Assembly (NCBI GenBank): GCA_015494375.1
Contig: WGBL01000411.1
Span: 1-21,938, forward strand
Direction of reading: 5' to 3'
Source: Hyphomicrobiales bacterium
Lineage (GTDB): Bacteria > Pseudomonadota > Alphaproteobacteria > Rhizobiales > S144-23
Length of the DNA: 21,938 nucleotides
Shown: in pieces, positions 1 through 6,365 of the stretch
Position numbering within the stretch: the stretch's first letter is position 1
How the letters are laid out: each line of letters begins with the position of its first letter
Program-made: the position numbers and the translations under genes
Notes under the pieces: model-generated
Seen by the model: the letters and a program-made list of their open reading frames with translations, nothing else
What the model was told of the DNA's origin: nothing
Database searches by the model: none

Positions 1-32
1 AGGGGGAAGAGGGGAGAGATATGCGGTCGGGT

Positions 33-104
33 GGTGCGTTTTGCGATTGGGGCGCGTTTTATGATCGAGGTGCTTTTTGCGATTGAGGTGCGTTTTGTGA
101 TTGG
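33..104. repeat. 18-bp tandem repeat, four copies, upstream of dsrA
   Basis: Four contiguous 18-bp units begin at 33, 51, 69 and 87, with consensus GGTGCGTTTTGCGATTGR. They share a strict period and differ at a few positions each. The unit length is a multiple of three and one + frame stays open from the window edge to TAA at 112-114, encoding hexapeptide repeats like VRFAIG. It could therefore be the tail of an upstream gene, an array of regulator sites, or plain slippage DNA. The sequence alone cannot decide. Confidence 0.85.
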
Positions 105-186
105 TTGGGGGTAATATAAATTAGGACATTTGATTTATTGAGCATCTTGCGGTTCACTGGCATTCACCGAGCTAGCGAGTTGTGTC
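105..186 (+). promoter_or_regulatory. AT-rich possible promoter/leader of the dsr operon
   Basis: Directly after the 18-bp array the base composition turns AT-rich (GTAATATAAATTAGGACATT and TTGATTTATTGAGC). This stands out against GC-rich surroundings and lies 90-170 nt before the dsrA start. TAATAT or TATAAA could serve as a -10 element, but I find no well-spaced -35 box, so the call rests on position and composition only. Confidence 0.3.
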
Positions 187-273
187 GTGACGAAGCCGTC
201 AGAAGCTTCTTGGCCTAAAGAGCGGAGCGGGATTGACCGCCAGCAAGATTTGGAAGGGAAAGGGACGAAGACA

Positions 274-1623
274 ATGTTGGACGACGACAAGACCATGGCC
301 GAGCACGAGAACGGTGCAGCGAAAGAGAATGGTGCCGCAGAACAAGAGACAACGGCCAAGAATGGCATTCATCCCACGCCTCACCTCGACCAGCTCGAGG
401 ACGGCCCTTGGCCGAGCTTCGTGACGGGCCTCAAGCGCTTGCGTGATTCGAAGGGCAAGCAATATGCGCCGATGATGAACGACCTTCTTGGTCAGCTCGA
501 GCATTCCTACGAGAAGCGGCTCGGCTTCTGGAAAGGCGGTGTCGTGAGCGTCTTCGGCTATGGTGGCGGCATCATCCCGCGCTTTTCCGAGGTTGCTGAA
601 AAATATCCCGAATCAAAAGAGTTTCACACCCTCCGCGTGCAGCCCCCGGCCGGCTATCACTACACGAGCGATATCCTCCGCAAGCTCTGCGACATCTGGG
701 AGGAGCATGGCTCTGGCCTCATTGCCTTCCATGGTCAGTCGGGAGACATCATGTTCCAGGGCTGCACCACCGAGAATACGCAAAAGGCCTTTGACGCACT
801 GAATGAGGTCGGCTTCGACCTTGGCGGCGCGGGGCCGGCGCTGCGCACGGCGATGAGCTGCGTGGGGCATGCGCGCTGCGAGATGAGCTGCTATGACGAG
901 GTGCGGGCCCACCGGACGATCATCAATGAGTTCCTCGACGAGATGCACCGGCCGGCACTGCCTTATAAATTCAAGTTCAAGTTTTCGGGCTGTCCCAACG
1001 ACTGTGTGAATGCGATCCACCGCGCCGATTTCGCCGTCATCGGCACCTGGCGCGACGACATGAAGGTCAACCAGGAAGAGGTCAAGGCCTATATCAACAA
1101 GGTCGGTCGCAAATACATGATCGACACAGTCATCAACATGTGCCCGACGCGGGCGCTCAGCCTCAATGATGACGACACGCTCGAAGTGGACAACCAGAGC
1201 TGTGTGCGCTGCATGCATTGCCTCAATGTCATGACCAAGGCGCTGTCGCCGGGTGATGACAAGGGCGTCACGATTCTCATCGGCGGCAAGCGCGCGCTCA
1301 AGATCGGCGACCTCATGGGGACGGTGATCATTCCGTTCATGAAGCTCGAGACTGACGAGGACTTCGAAAAGCTCACCGAGTTCGCCGAGACGGTTCTCGA
1401 GTTCTTCGCCGATAATGCGCTCGAGCATGAGCGTGTGGGCGAGACCATCGACCGCATCGGTCTGCCGGCCTTCCTCGAGGCGGTCGGCATCGAGCCCGAT
1501 CCCAATATGGTCAACCATCCGCGCACGTCGTGCTTCGTCCGCACCGACGACTTCACCGAGGAGGCGGAGAAGTACTTCGAGCGCAAGGCAAAGGAGGCCG
1601 GGCTGACCGTTGCCGCCGAATAG
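274..1623 (+). CDS. dsrA: Dissimilatory sulfite reductase alpha subunit, oxidative type
   Basis: Catalytic-type alpha subunit of the cytoplasmic siroheme sulfite reductase that in sulfur oxidisers works in reverse, turning DsrC-bound sulfur into sulfite. I place the start at ATG 274, preceded by GAAGGGAAAGGGA; a GTG at 187 in frame would add 29 residues with no ribosome-binding site. The product is 449 aa. It shows the siroheme/[4Fe-4S] ligand pattern C-X5-C (C196, C202) and C-X3-C (C240, C244, in SGCPNDC), then an inserted ferredoxin domain with C290, C310, C313 and C316. The N-terminal tail carries a duplicated hexapeptide (ENGAAK/ENGAAE). The oxidative direction is inferred from the linked dsrEFH and dsrL. 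Oddly, dsrB is not immediately adjacent but about 625 nt downstream. Confidence 0.97.
   Translation: MLDDDKTMAEHENGAAKENGAAEQETTAKNGIHPTPHLDQLEDGPWPSFVTGLKRLRDSKGKQYAPMMNDLLGQLEHSYEKRLGFWKGGVVSVFGYGGGIIPRFSEVAEKYPESKEFHTLRVQPPAGYHYTSDILRKLCDIWEEHGSGLIAFHGQSGDIMFQGCTTENTQKAFDALNEVGFDLGGAGPALRTAMSCVGHARCEMSCYDEVRAHRTIINEFLDEMHRPALPYKFKFKFSGCPNDCVNAIHRADFAVIGTWRDDMKVNQEEVKAYINKVGRKYMIDTVINMCPTRALSLNDDDTLEVDNQSCVRCMHCLNVMTKALSPGDDKGVTILIGGKRALKIGDLMGTVIIPFMKLETDEDFEKLTEFAETVLEFFADNALEHERVGETIDRIGLPAFLEAVGIEPDPNMVNHPRTSCFVRTDDFTEEAEKYFERKAKEAGLTVAAE
307..342 (+). repeat. 18-bp in-frame duplication in the dsrA N-terminus
   Basis: Units 307-324 and 325-342 (GAGAACGGTGCAGCGAAA and a near copy) encode ENGAAK and ENGAAE in the hydrophilic N-terminal tail ahead of the conserved DsrA core. 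The period is a multiple of three, so the frame is kept. Confidence 0.8.
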
Positions 1624-1644
1624 CTCGGGCGTGCCGGCTCTCGC

Positions 1645-1704
1645 CTCCATGGCCTCTGCTCCATGGCTTCTGCAAGGGGGCCCAGATGCAAGGGGGCCAG
1701 AGAG
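1645..1704. repeat. Consecutive 14-bp and 16-bp tandem pairs after dsrA
   Basis: CTCCATGGCCTCTG at 1645-1658 is followed by CTCCATGGCTTCTG at 1659-1672. Then CAAGGGGGCCCAGATG (1673-1688) is followed by CAAGGGGGCCAGAGAG (1689-1704). These are two unrelated duplications back to back, just past the dsrA stop codon. Confidence 0.85.
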
Positions 1705-1803
1705 AGCACGGTTCATGAAAAGGCCGACGCTCAAGATGAAACGGTCCACGCGCAGGGTGGGCCACACTCGGGAAGGGGCCAGTTCGTAGCTGTCGAAACT
1801 GTA

Positions 1804-1831
1804 CCGCGGCCACCGCGCGCGGTGGCCGCGG
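1804..1831. repeat. 28-bp perfect palindrome between dsrA and dsrB
   Basis: Every base of 1804-1831 pairs with its mirror; the centre is between 1817 and 1818, and the left half is CCGCGGCCACCGCG. In RNA it would form a very stable GC hairpin of about 12 bp with a 4-nt loop. No U-run follows, so it does not look like a classical intrinsic terminator. Stem-loops of this kind between subunit genes can protect or pause an mRNA, but that role is inference. Confidence 0.75.
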
Positions 1832-1886
1832 GAGCCCGCGGGAGCCCTTGCAGCAGGGGCGAGCGGGTACCGCGAACGAATCTGGC

Positions 1887-1924
1887 GTCACGAAGGCGTT
1901 GGCACGTCACGAACGCGTTGGCAC
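1887..1924. repeat. 19-bp tandem pair
   Basis: GTCACGAAGGCGTTGGCAC (1887-1905) is immediately repeated with one mismatch at 1906-1924. It is part of the repeat-built dsrA-dsrB spacer. Confidence 0.85.
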
Positions 1925-1979
1925 CATGAGCGAGCTTCACCACCAGCGAGCTGCGCCAGGAGTAAGCTGCACCAGGAGT

Positions 1980-2083
1980 GAGCCGGCGCGACGAGCAGGT
2001 GAGCGCCAAGGCCAAGGCAGGTGAGCGCTAAGGCCAGGGCAGGTGAGCGCCAAGGCCAAGAATGAGCCGGCGCGACGAGCAGG
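1980..2083. repeat. 22-bp x3 repeat nested in an 84-bp-spaced direct repeat
   Basis: Three contiguous 22-bp units start at 1995, 2017 and 2039 (core GCAGGTGAGCGCYAAGGCCA). They are bracketed by two identical 20-bp copies of GAGCCGGCGCGACGAGCAGG at 1980-1999 and 2064-2083. The nesting suggests repeated rounds of duplication at the same spot. Confidence 0.85.
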
Positions 2084-2194
2084 GGAGCGCGACGAAGGAG
2101 CGCACCTGAGCAGGACCGCGCACGAATGAGCAACACGACGAACGAGTTTGTTGCGCTGCAAACGTTTTAGGATCAGAGCGAGCAGGGCGAATGC

Positions 2195-2216
2195 CTGGCG
2201 CACTTCTGGCGCACTT
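2195..2216. repeat. 11-bp exact tandem pair ahead of dsrB
   Basis: CTGGCGCACTT occurs at 2195-2205 and again at 2206-2216, about 30 nt upstream of the dsrB start. Confidence 0.85.
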
Positions 2217-2248
2217 GATGTGAACGAATTTTTGGGGAGAGTCGAGAA

Positions 2249-3328
2249 ATGAGCGAAGCTGCCACACCACGGCATCCGGACGAGGTCGGTGTGCCCGATC
2301 CGTTTCAATACATGCACCCCCTCTTGAAGAAGAATTACGGCAACTGGGCCTGGCACGATCGCCCGCGGCCGGGCGTCTTGCGCCATGTCGCGCACAACGG
2401 CGATGTGGTCTATACCGTTCGTGCCGGAACCCAGCGCCAGATGGACGTCTATACCATCCGCAAGCTGTGCGATATCGCCGACGAGTTTGCCGAGGGGCAT
2501 GTGCGTTTCACGACGCGGTCGAACATCGAGTACATGGTCTCCGATTACGACAAGGTGGAGCCGCTCATCGAAAAGCTCGAGAGCGAAGGCTTCCCGGTCG
2601 GCGGCACGGGCAACTCGGTGTCCATGATCTCGCACACCCAGGGCTGGCTCCACTGTGACATTCCCGGGACCGATGCCTCGGGCGTTGTCAAGAGCCTGAT
2701 GGACATGATGTACGAGGAATTCAAAAAGGAGGAGATGCCCAACCGCGTGCGCATCACCACCTCGTGCTGTCAGATCAACTGTGGCGGCCAGGGTGATATC
2801 GCCATCAACGTCCAGTACACCAAGCCGCCCAAGATCGATCACAGCCGCGTTGCCAATGTCTGTGAGCGCCCGGCGGTCGTCGCGCGGTGTCCGGTTGCCG
2901 CCATCCGCCCGGCCATGGTCAACGGCCAGCCCTCCCTTGAGGTGGACGAGAAGAAATGCATTTGCTGCGGTGCCTGCTATCCGCCCTGCCCGCCAATGCA
3001 GATCAACGGCGACGATTCGACCAAGATCGCGGTCTGGGTGGGCGGCAAACATTCGAACGCCCGCTCCAAGCCTACGTTCCACAAGCTCGTCGTGGCCAAC
3101 CTGCCGAACAATCCGCCCCGTTGGCCCGAGGTGGCGGAGGTCGTCAAGAAAATCCTCTACGCCTACAAGGAGAATGCCCGCGACTATGAGCGGATGGGCG
3201 AGTGGATCGAGCGTATCGGCTGGCCGCGGTTCTTCGAGATCACGGGGCTCGCGTTCACCAAGCACCATCTCGATACTTGGACCGGCGCCAGGCATACAAT
3301 GAACACGTCAACGCACATTCGCTTCTAG
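2249..3328 (+). CDS. dsrB: Dissimilatory sulfite reductase beta subunit
   Basis: Beta subunit that pairs with DsrA in an alpha2-beta2 siroheme enzyme. ATG 2249 is preceded by GGGGAGA at a good distance, giving 359 aa, the usual size. The cluster ligands typical of DsrB are present: C136 (GWLHCDIPG) and C173, C174 and C178 in SCCQINCGG. They are followed by a ferredoxin domain with C214, C237, C240 and C243 around CICCGACYPPCPPM. Neighbours are dsrA far upstream and dsrE about 270 nt downstream. Nothing is broken. The long distance from dsrA means co-translation with its partner subunit is less direct than in other dsr operons. Confidence 0.97.
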   Translation: MSEAATPRHPDEVGVPDPFQYMHPLLKKNYGNWAWHDRPRPGVLRHVAHNGDVVYTVRAGTQRQMDVYTIRKLCDIADEFAEGHVRFTTRSNIEYMVSDYDKVEPLIEKLESEGFPVGGTGNSVSMISHTQGWLHCDIPGTDASGVVKSLMDMMYEEFKKEEMPNRVRITTSCCQINCGGQGDIAINVQYTKPPKIDHSRVANVCERPAVVARCPVAAIRPAMVNGQPSLEVDEKKCICCGACYPPCPPMQINGDDSTKIAVWVGGKHSNARSKPTFHKLVVANLPNNPPRWPEVAEVVKKILYAYKENARDYERMGEWIERIGWPRFFEITGLAFTKHHLDTWTGARHTMNTSTHIRF

Positions 3329-3595
3329 TTCCGCGACCGGGCCCGGGTTGCTAGCGGTTGATGGCCCCCGAAACCATGCTCGCCACGACGATGGTTGCAG
3401 GGAGGTGTGCTGCGGCCCGGGTCCGGTTGTGAGCTTGGCGAGGTCCTTGGTATGTCTGCGGCGCTTACCTCGGGGGTGGCTGTACGAGCGCGGAGCTCAA
3501 AAGATTGAACTGCTAGAGCAGTTTGAGTTTGGGCGCTTTGAGAGAGCAGGCCGATAGTTGAAAGGTCGACTGAAGAGCGGAGTGGAGATGAGACG
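3329..3595. other. 267-nt dsrB-dsrE spacer
   Basis: No gene is seen. It contains short hairpins, for example AACCAT ... ATGGTT around 3374-3400, and AACTGCT-AG-AGCAGTT near 3508. CCGGGCCCGG forms a palindrome just after the dsrB stop. Repeats are weaker here than in the other spacers. Confidence 0.5.
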
Positions 3596-3988
3596 GTGAA
3601 GTTTGGGATCGTCGTAAATGAAGGCCCTTATACCCACCAGGCCTCCGATAGCGCCTATCAGTTCACCAAGGCGGCGCTCGAGAAAGGGCACGAGGTATTT
3701 CGCGTCTTCTTCTACCACGATGGTGTCAATAACGGCACCCGCCTCACAGTGCCGCCGCAGGATGAGCGCCATATCCAGCGGAATTGGTCGTCATTGGCCG
3801 AGGAGCACAACCTCGACCTCGTAGTCTGCATCGCCGCCGCACAAAGGCGCGGCATACTCGATGCCGACGAGGCGAAGCGGCAGGGCAAGGATACCGACAA
3901 CATTGCGCCGGGCTTTCGCATCTCCGGTCTCGGTCAGCTGATCGAGGCGGGCATCCAGTGCGATCGCCTGGTCATCTTCGGCGACTGA
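3596..3988 (+). CDS. dsrE: Sulfur relay protein DsrE (TusD-like subunit of DsrEFH)
   Basis: Sulfurtransferase subunit of the cytoplasmic DsrE2F2H2 hexamer, which passes sulfane sulfur towards DsrC. The 130-aa product has the length of characterised DsrE and carries the active cysteine at exactly position 78 (LVVCIAAAQRRG), where the persulfide forms in Allochromatium DsrE. The start is GTG 3596 with GGAG upstream. The C-terminus matches the family (FRISGLGQLIEAGIQCDRL). DsrE is diagnostic for the oxidative direction of the pathway. Its last codons and stop are duplicated 24 bp downstream. Confidence 0.95.
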   Translation: MKFGIVVNEGPYTHQASDSAYQFTKAALEKGHEVFRVFFYHDGVNNGTRLTVPPQDERHIQRNWSSLAEEHNLDLVVCIAAAQRRGILDADEAKRQGKDTDNIAPGFRISGLGQLIEAGIQCDRLVIFGD

Positions 3989-4015
3989 GCCCTGTTTATC
4001 TACGGCGACTGAGCC
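3974..4015. repeat. Duplicated dsrE end, including the stop codon
   Basis: ATCTTCGGCGACTGAGCC (3974-3991), which contains the last codons and TGA of dsrE, recurs with one mismatch at 3998-4015. The copy is an untranslated echo of the gene end. Confidence 0.85.
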
Positions 4016-4043
4016 TGGGCCCGAATATCCGAAAATATGCGAA

Positions 4044-4086
4044 TAAGAGGGCAGGAGTAAGAGGGTAGAGGCGAGAGGGCAGAAGG
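4044..4086. repeat. 14-bp tandem repeat, three copies, in the dsrE-dsrF spacer
   Basis: TAAGAGGGCAGGAG (4044) is followed by TAAGAGGGTAGAGG (4058) and CGAGAGGGCAGAAGG (4072). The purine-rich array sits in the 260-nt gap before dsrF. Confidence 0.75.
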
Positions 4087-4260
4087 CGCGGGCGATGCAC
4101 TGATGCGCGTTGTTGCGGGTCAGTCTATCGAGTGGCTTGAGACGCGCCGCGGAGCTTGGGAGCCGGGGTAGCTGGAGTGAGCGGTAAGCCAAGCCAATTG
4201 TTGCAGGAGACGCTGGAGACTAGGTGCGGAAAGTAGCGCTAATCGGTTGGGGTGAAAGGA

Positions 4261-4719
4261 ATGGCGAGCGAAGCTGACAAGCCAGAGGCGGAAGGCGCCG
4301 AGGGCGGTGGCGCAGAGGTCACCAAGAAGTTCCTCTATGTCAATCGCAAGGCGCCCTATGGCACGATCTATGCCCTCGAGTCGCTCGAGGTGGTGCTCAT
4401 CGGGGCCGCCTTCGAACAGGACGTGAGCTTAGCCTTTCTCGACGACGGTGTCTATCAGCTGACCAAGAACCAGGACACCAAGGGCATTGGTGTCAAAAAT
4501 TTCTCGCCCACTTACAAGGCGCTCGGGGACTATGAGGTGACCAAGCTTTATGTCGAGAAGGAGTCGCTTGCTGAGCGCGGGTTGACGGAAGCCGATCTGA
4601 TGGAGATCACCTACGAGGACGAGGACGACGATTGGGCTGAAAAGCCTTCCATCCGCGTTGTCAGTCGCGAGGAAATGGCCGAGATCATGGCCGAGCAGGA
4701 CGTCATCTTGAGTTTCTGA
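4261..4719 (+). CDS. dsrF: Sulfur relay protein DsrF (TusC-like subunit of DsrEFH)
   Basis: Second subunit of the DsrEFH hexamer. It belongs to the DsrE/DsrF-like superfamily, recognised by KKFLYVNRKAPYGT near the N-terminus, the LESLEVVLIGAAFEQDVSLAFLD core and the C-terminal AEQDVILSF. It has no cysteine, as expected because DsrF is structural and the sulfur-carrying residues lie in DsrE and DsrH. The start is uncertain: ATG 4261 has AGGA immediately against it, and GTG 4252 is an in-frame alternative with no clear ribosome-binding site. The first 20 residues are Glu/Gly/Ala-rich and not part of the family core. Confidence 0.93.
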   Translation: MASEADKPEAEGAEGGGAEVTKKFLYVNRKAPYGTIYALESLEVVLIGAAFEQDVSLAFLDDGVYQLTKNQDTKGIGVKNFSPTYKALGDYEVTKLYVEKESLAERGLTEADLMEITYEDEDDDWAEKPSIRVVSREEMAEIMAEQDVILSF

Positions 4720-4809
4720 GTTTTGAGCAACGCGCGTATCTGCGCACGCGTTTCTGAGGTAGTGAAGGTTGCTTCTGAGCGGGGCAAAGTCATTCTGAGT
4801 GGGGCAGGG
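4714..4809. repeat. Echoes of the dsrF stop region
   Basis: TTCTGAG, which spans the dsrF stop TGA (4714-4720), recurs at 4752, 4773 and 4793. The last two copies extend into a 20-bp-spaced pair (TTCTGAGCGGGGCAAAG and TTCTGAGTGGGGCAGGG). Together they fill the dsrF-dsrH gap. Confidence 0.7.
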
Positions 4810-4817
4810 TCCAGGAC

Positions 4818-5120
4818 ATGTTGCACACGGTCAACAAGTCACCTTTTGAGACATCGACGCTTTTGAGTTGTCTCCGCCATGCCCGCGAGGGGGATGCGGT
4901 GCTCCTCATCGAGGATGGTGTCTATGGGGCGCTCAAGGGCACGACGGTTGCGGGCGAGATTTGGCCGCGCAAAGGCCAGCTTGCCTTTTATGTTTTGGGT
5001 CCGGACCTCGAGGCGCGTGGCCTCGACAAATCCCGGCTCATTGATGGGTTCAAGGTCGTCGACTATGGCGGCTTTGTTGATCTGGTCGCCGAGCATGACG
5101 TCACTCAGTCCTGGCTCTAG
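4818..5120 (+). CDS. dsrH: Sulfur relay protein DsrH (TusB-like subunit of DsrEFH)
   Basis: Third subunit of the DsrEFH sulfurtransferase. The 100-aa product begins MLHTVNKSPFE and contains C18 in LLSCLRHAREGD, which aligns with the conserved cysteine (Cys20) of Allochromatium DsrH. The C-terminal DVTQSWL is typical of the TusB/DsrH family. ATG 4818 is preceded by GGGGCAGGG. It lies between dsrF and dsrC, the normal order, so the complete hexamer is encoded. Confidence 0.94.
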   Translation: MLHTVNKSPFETSTLLSCLRHAREGDAVLLIEDGVYGALKGTTVAGEIWPRKGQLAFYVLGPDLEARGLDKSRLIDGFKVVDYGGFVDLVAEHDVTQSWL

Positions 5121-5197
5121 GCTCGCCAGAGCCGGCCGGAGCGGTATGGCGGTTTCATGTTTGGTGAGTTGACGCTCGATCAGAGGAGAGAGAAGAA

Positions 5198-5533
5198 ATG
5201 GGCGCCTATGTGCTGAATGGTGTTGAGATCCCGCATGACGAGGAAGGCTATATCACCGACCTTGGCAATTGGAGCAAGGAGCTTGCGGTGCTCATCGCCA
5301 AGGACGAGAACATCGAGATGACCGATGAGCACTGGGAGGTGGTGAACTTCTTGCGCGAATACTATGAAGAGTACCAAATCGCGCCGGCCATTCGCGTCCT
5401 TGTCAAAGCGATCAAGAAGTCGCTTGGCAAAGAGAAGGGCAACAACAAGTATCTCTATGAGCTGTTCCCATACGGCCCCGCCAAGCAGGCCTGTAAGATC
5501 GCAGGATTGCCGAAGCCGACGGGTTGCGTCTAG
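5198..5533 (+). CDS. dsrC: Sulfur carrier protein DsrC
   Basis: Small carrier that brings sulfur as persulfide to DsrAB and leaves as a DsrC trisulfide processed by DsrMKJOP. The 111-aa product has both redox cysteines on the flexible C-terminal arm: C99 and the penultimate C110, separated by ten residues (ACKIAGLPKPTGCV). This defines true DsrC rather than TusE or RspA paralogues. The DsrC-specific insertion before the arm (GKEKGNNKYLYELFPYG) is also present. ATG 5198 has AGAGGAGAG at ideal spacing, one of the strongest ribosome-binding sites in the operon, in line with the high abundance usual for DsrC. Confidence 0.97.
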   Translation: MGAYVLNGVEIPHDEEGYITDLGNWSKELAVLIAKDENIEMTDEHWEVVNFLREYYEEYQIAPAIRVLVKAIKKSLGKEKGNNKYLYELFPYGPAKQACKIAGLPKPTGCV

Positions 5534-5608
5534 CGGCGTGCATTCGTCTGCATTGCCCGATTTTCGGCCGCTGATGGGCGCTGGGAGCTGGCTTTGAGCC
5601 GGAACATT

Positions 5609-5642
5609 TGAGCCGGCGCAAATGGTGAGCCGGCGCAAATGG
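5609..5642. repeat. 17-bp exact tandem pair after dsrC
   Basis: TGAGCCGGCGCAAATGG occurs at 5609-5625 and 5626-5642. A shorter relative, TGAGCCGGAA, lies just upstream near 5595. Confidence 0.85.
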
Positions 5643-5723
5643 GTGCCTCTAAAAGCTCGTCGCCGGATACCCGGCTTTGCGGGCACAGGCGTGACCCAGT
5701 GCCGTTCGGCTCAACGCTTGTTT

Positions 5724-5746
5724 GCCTCCCCCTCTCAGGGGGAGGC
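5724..5746. repeat. Strong inverted repeat in the dsrC-dsrM spacer
   Basis: GCCTCCCCCT pairs perfectly with AGGGGGAGGC across a 3-nt loop and is followed directly by the palindrome CCCCGCGGGG. It resembles an interspersed palindromic (REP-like) element. No T-run follows to support a terminator. Confidence 0.65.
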
Positions 5747-6335
5747 CCCGCGGGGGCTCTGGGCAAGCTGCGCGAACGCGAGCGCGGCGCCCCTAGCCTT
5801 GGAGGGGGTTGCTGGGCAGGCTTGCCCGAGGGCGGCGCCCGAGGCCCCGGAGGGGGCGTTGCGAATTGGAACGGTGCTGTGCAGCCAATTGACTGCGCGC
5901 AAACTTTCACCTTCTTCCGAGACCTTCCCTTCGAGGGGATGAAGGGAATGAAATCGGCCGCGGGAGAGCCCAACAAATTGCGGTTCAGCTCCGCGCGTCA
6001 TGGTGCCGGGTTATTCGGGTTATAGCGTCGTAAGTGCGCAGAGCCTACGGAGTTCGGGTGCCTACGGAGCGCGGGCAGAGAATCAAAACCATGGCGCGAA
6101 GAACCAATGCCATGGCGTGACGTGCAGAAAGCCAGAAAGGTCTACCGTACGGCAGTGGGGCGAAGCCGGGCGATCCAGAGAAGCCGGACCATTCAGAATG
6201 GCAAACACCATTTTGAGCCCCTGGATCAGCCGTTCCGAATTCCCGGGTTAAACCCGAGCAGGGTGGCCGGGGCGATGACGTGAAAAAGCGGTTCTTCGAG
6301 GTCGCCATCGCCAAATATCGCCAAAGGATGTGCGC

Positions 6336-6365
6336 GCGGGAGTGGGAATGGCGGGAGTGGGAATG
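6336..6365 (+). repeat. 15-bp tandem duplication of the dsrM RBS and start codon
   Basis: GCGGGAGTGGGAATG is present at 6336-6350 and again at 6351-6365. Each copy contains a GGGAG Shine-Dalgarno, 5 nt of spacing and an ATG. The two ATGs are in the same frame, five codons apart, so both can start DsrM. Confidence 0.9.

Larger units (their letters stand above)
1624..2248. other. 625-nt dsrA-dsrB spacer made largely of tandem repeats
   Basis: No convincing gene lies here; open frames on both strands are low-complexity and overlap repeats. In order it holds a 14-bp tandem pair, a 16-bp tandem pair, a 28-bp perfect palindrome, a 19-bp tandem pair, a 22-bp triple repeat flanked by a 20-bp direct repeat, and an 11-bp tandem pair. 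dsrA and dsrB encode the two halves of one enzyme and normally sit almost abutting, so this gap is unusual. A Shine-Dalgarno GGGGAGA precedes dsrB at its end. Confidence 0.8.
5534..6335. other. About 800-nt dsrC-dsrM spacer with hairpins and repeats
   Basis: No credible gene is visible. Its open frames give Pro/Gly/Arg-rich translations. The minus-strand reading (PLEGKVSEEGE, GLTREFGTADPG) looks like chance translation of interspersed palindromic elements common in Hyphomicrobiales. Contents in order: a 17-bp tandem pair, a 10-bp-stem hairpin at 5724-5746 abutting palindrome CCCCGCGGGG (5746-5755), GC-rich hairpin DNA to about 5860, then more short direct repeats (two CCATGGCG copies near 6100, two GAAGCCGG copies near 6175). 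It separates dsrABEFHC from dsrMKL and so could hold a processing site or secondary promoter; none is identifiable. Confidence 0.6.

Noticed and set aside
613..1767. 384-aa minus-strand open frame over dsrA
   Set aside because: It is antisense to a clear gene. Its composition (His, Arg, Ala, Asp, Val-rich) is typical of the mirror frame of GC-rich coding sequence, with no recognisable domain.
1804..1831. Intrinsic terminator after dsrA
   Set aside because: The stem is strong but is followed by GC-rich sequence without a T-run, and a terminator here would cut off dsrB.
1960..2110. CRISPR array candidate
   Set aside because: The 22-bp units are directly adjacent with no spacers, and no cas genes are present.
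1937..3295. 452-aa minus-strand open frame over dsrB and the spacer
   Set aside because: It is the antisense shadow of dsrB, and its C-terminus is a translation of the spacer repeats.
5622..6025. Small open frames in the dsrC-dsrM spacer
   Set aside because: The translations are Gly/Pro/Arg-rich and overlap palindromes. They match the look of translated intergenic elements rather than protein.
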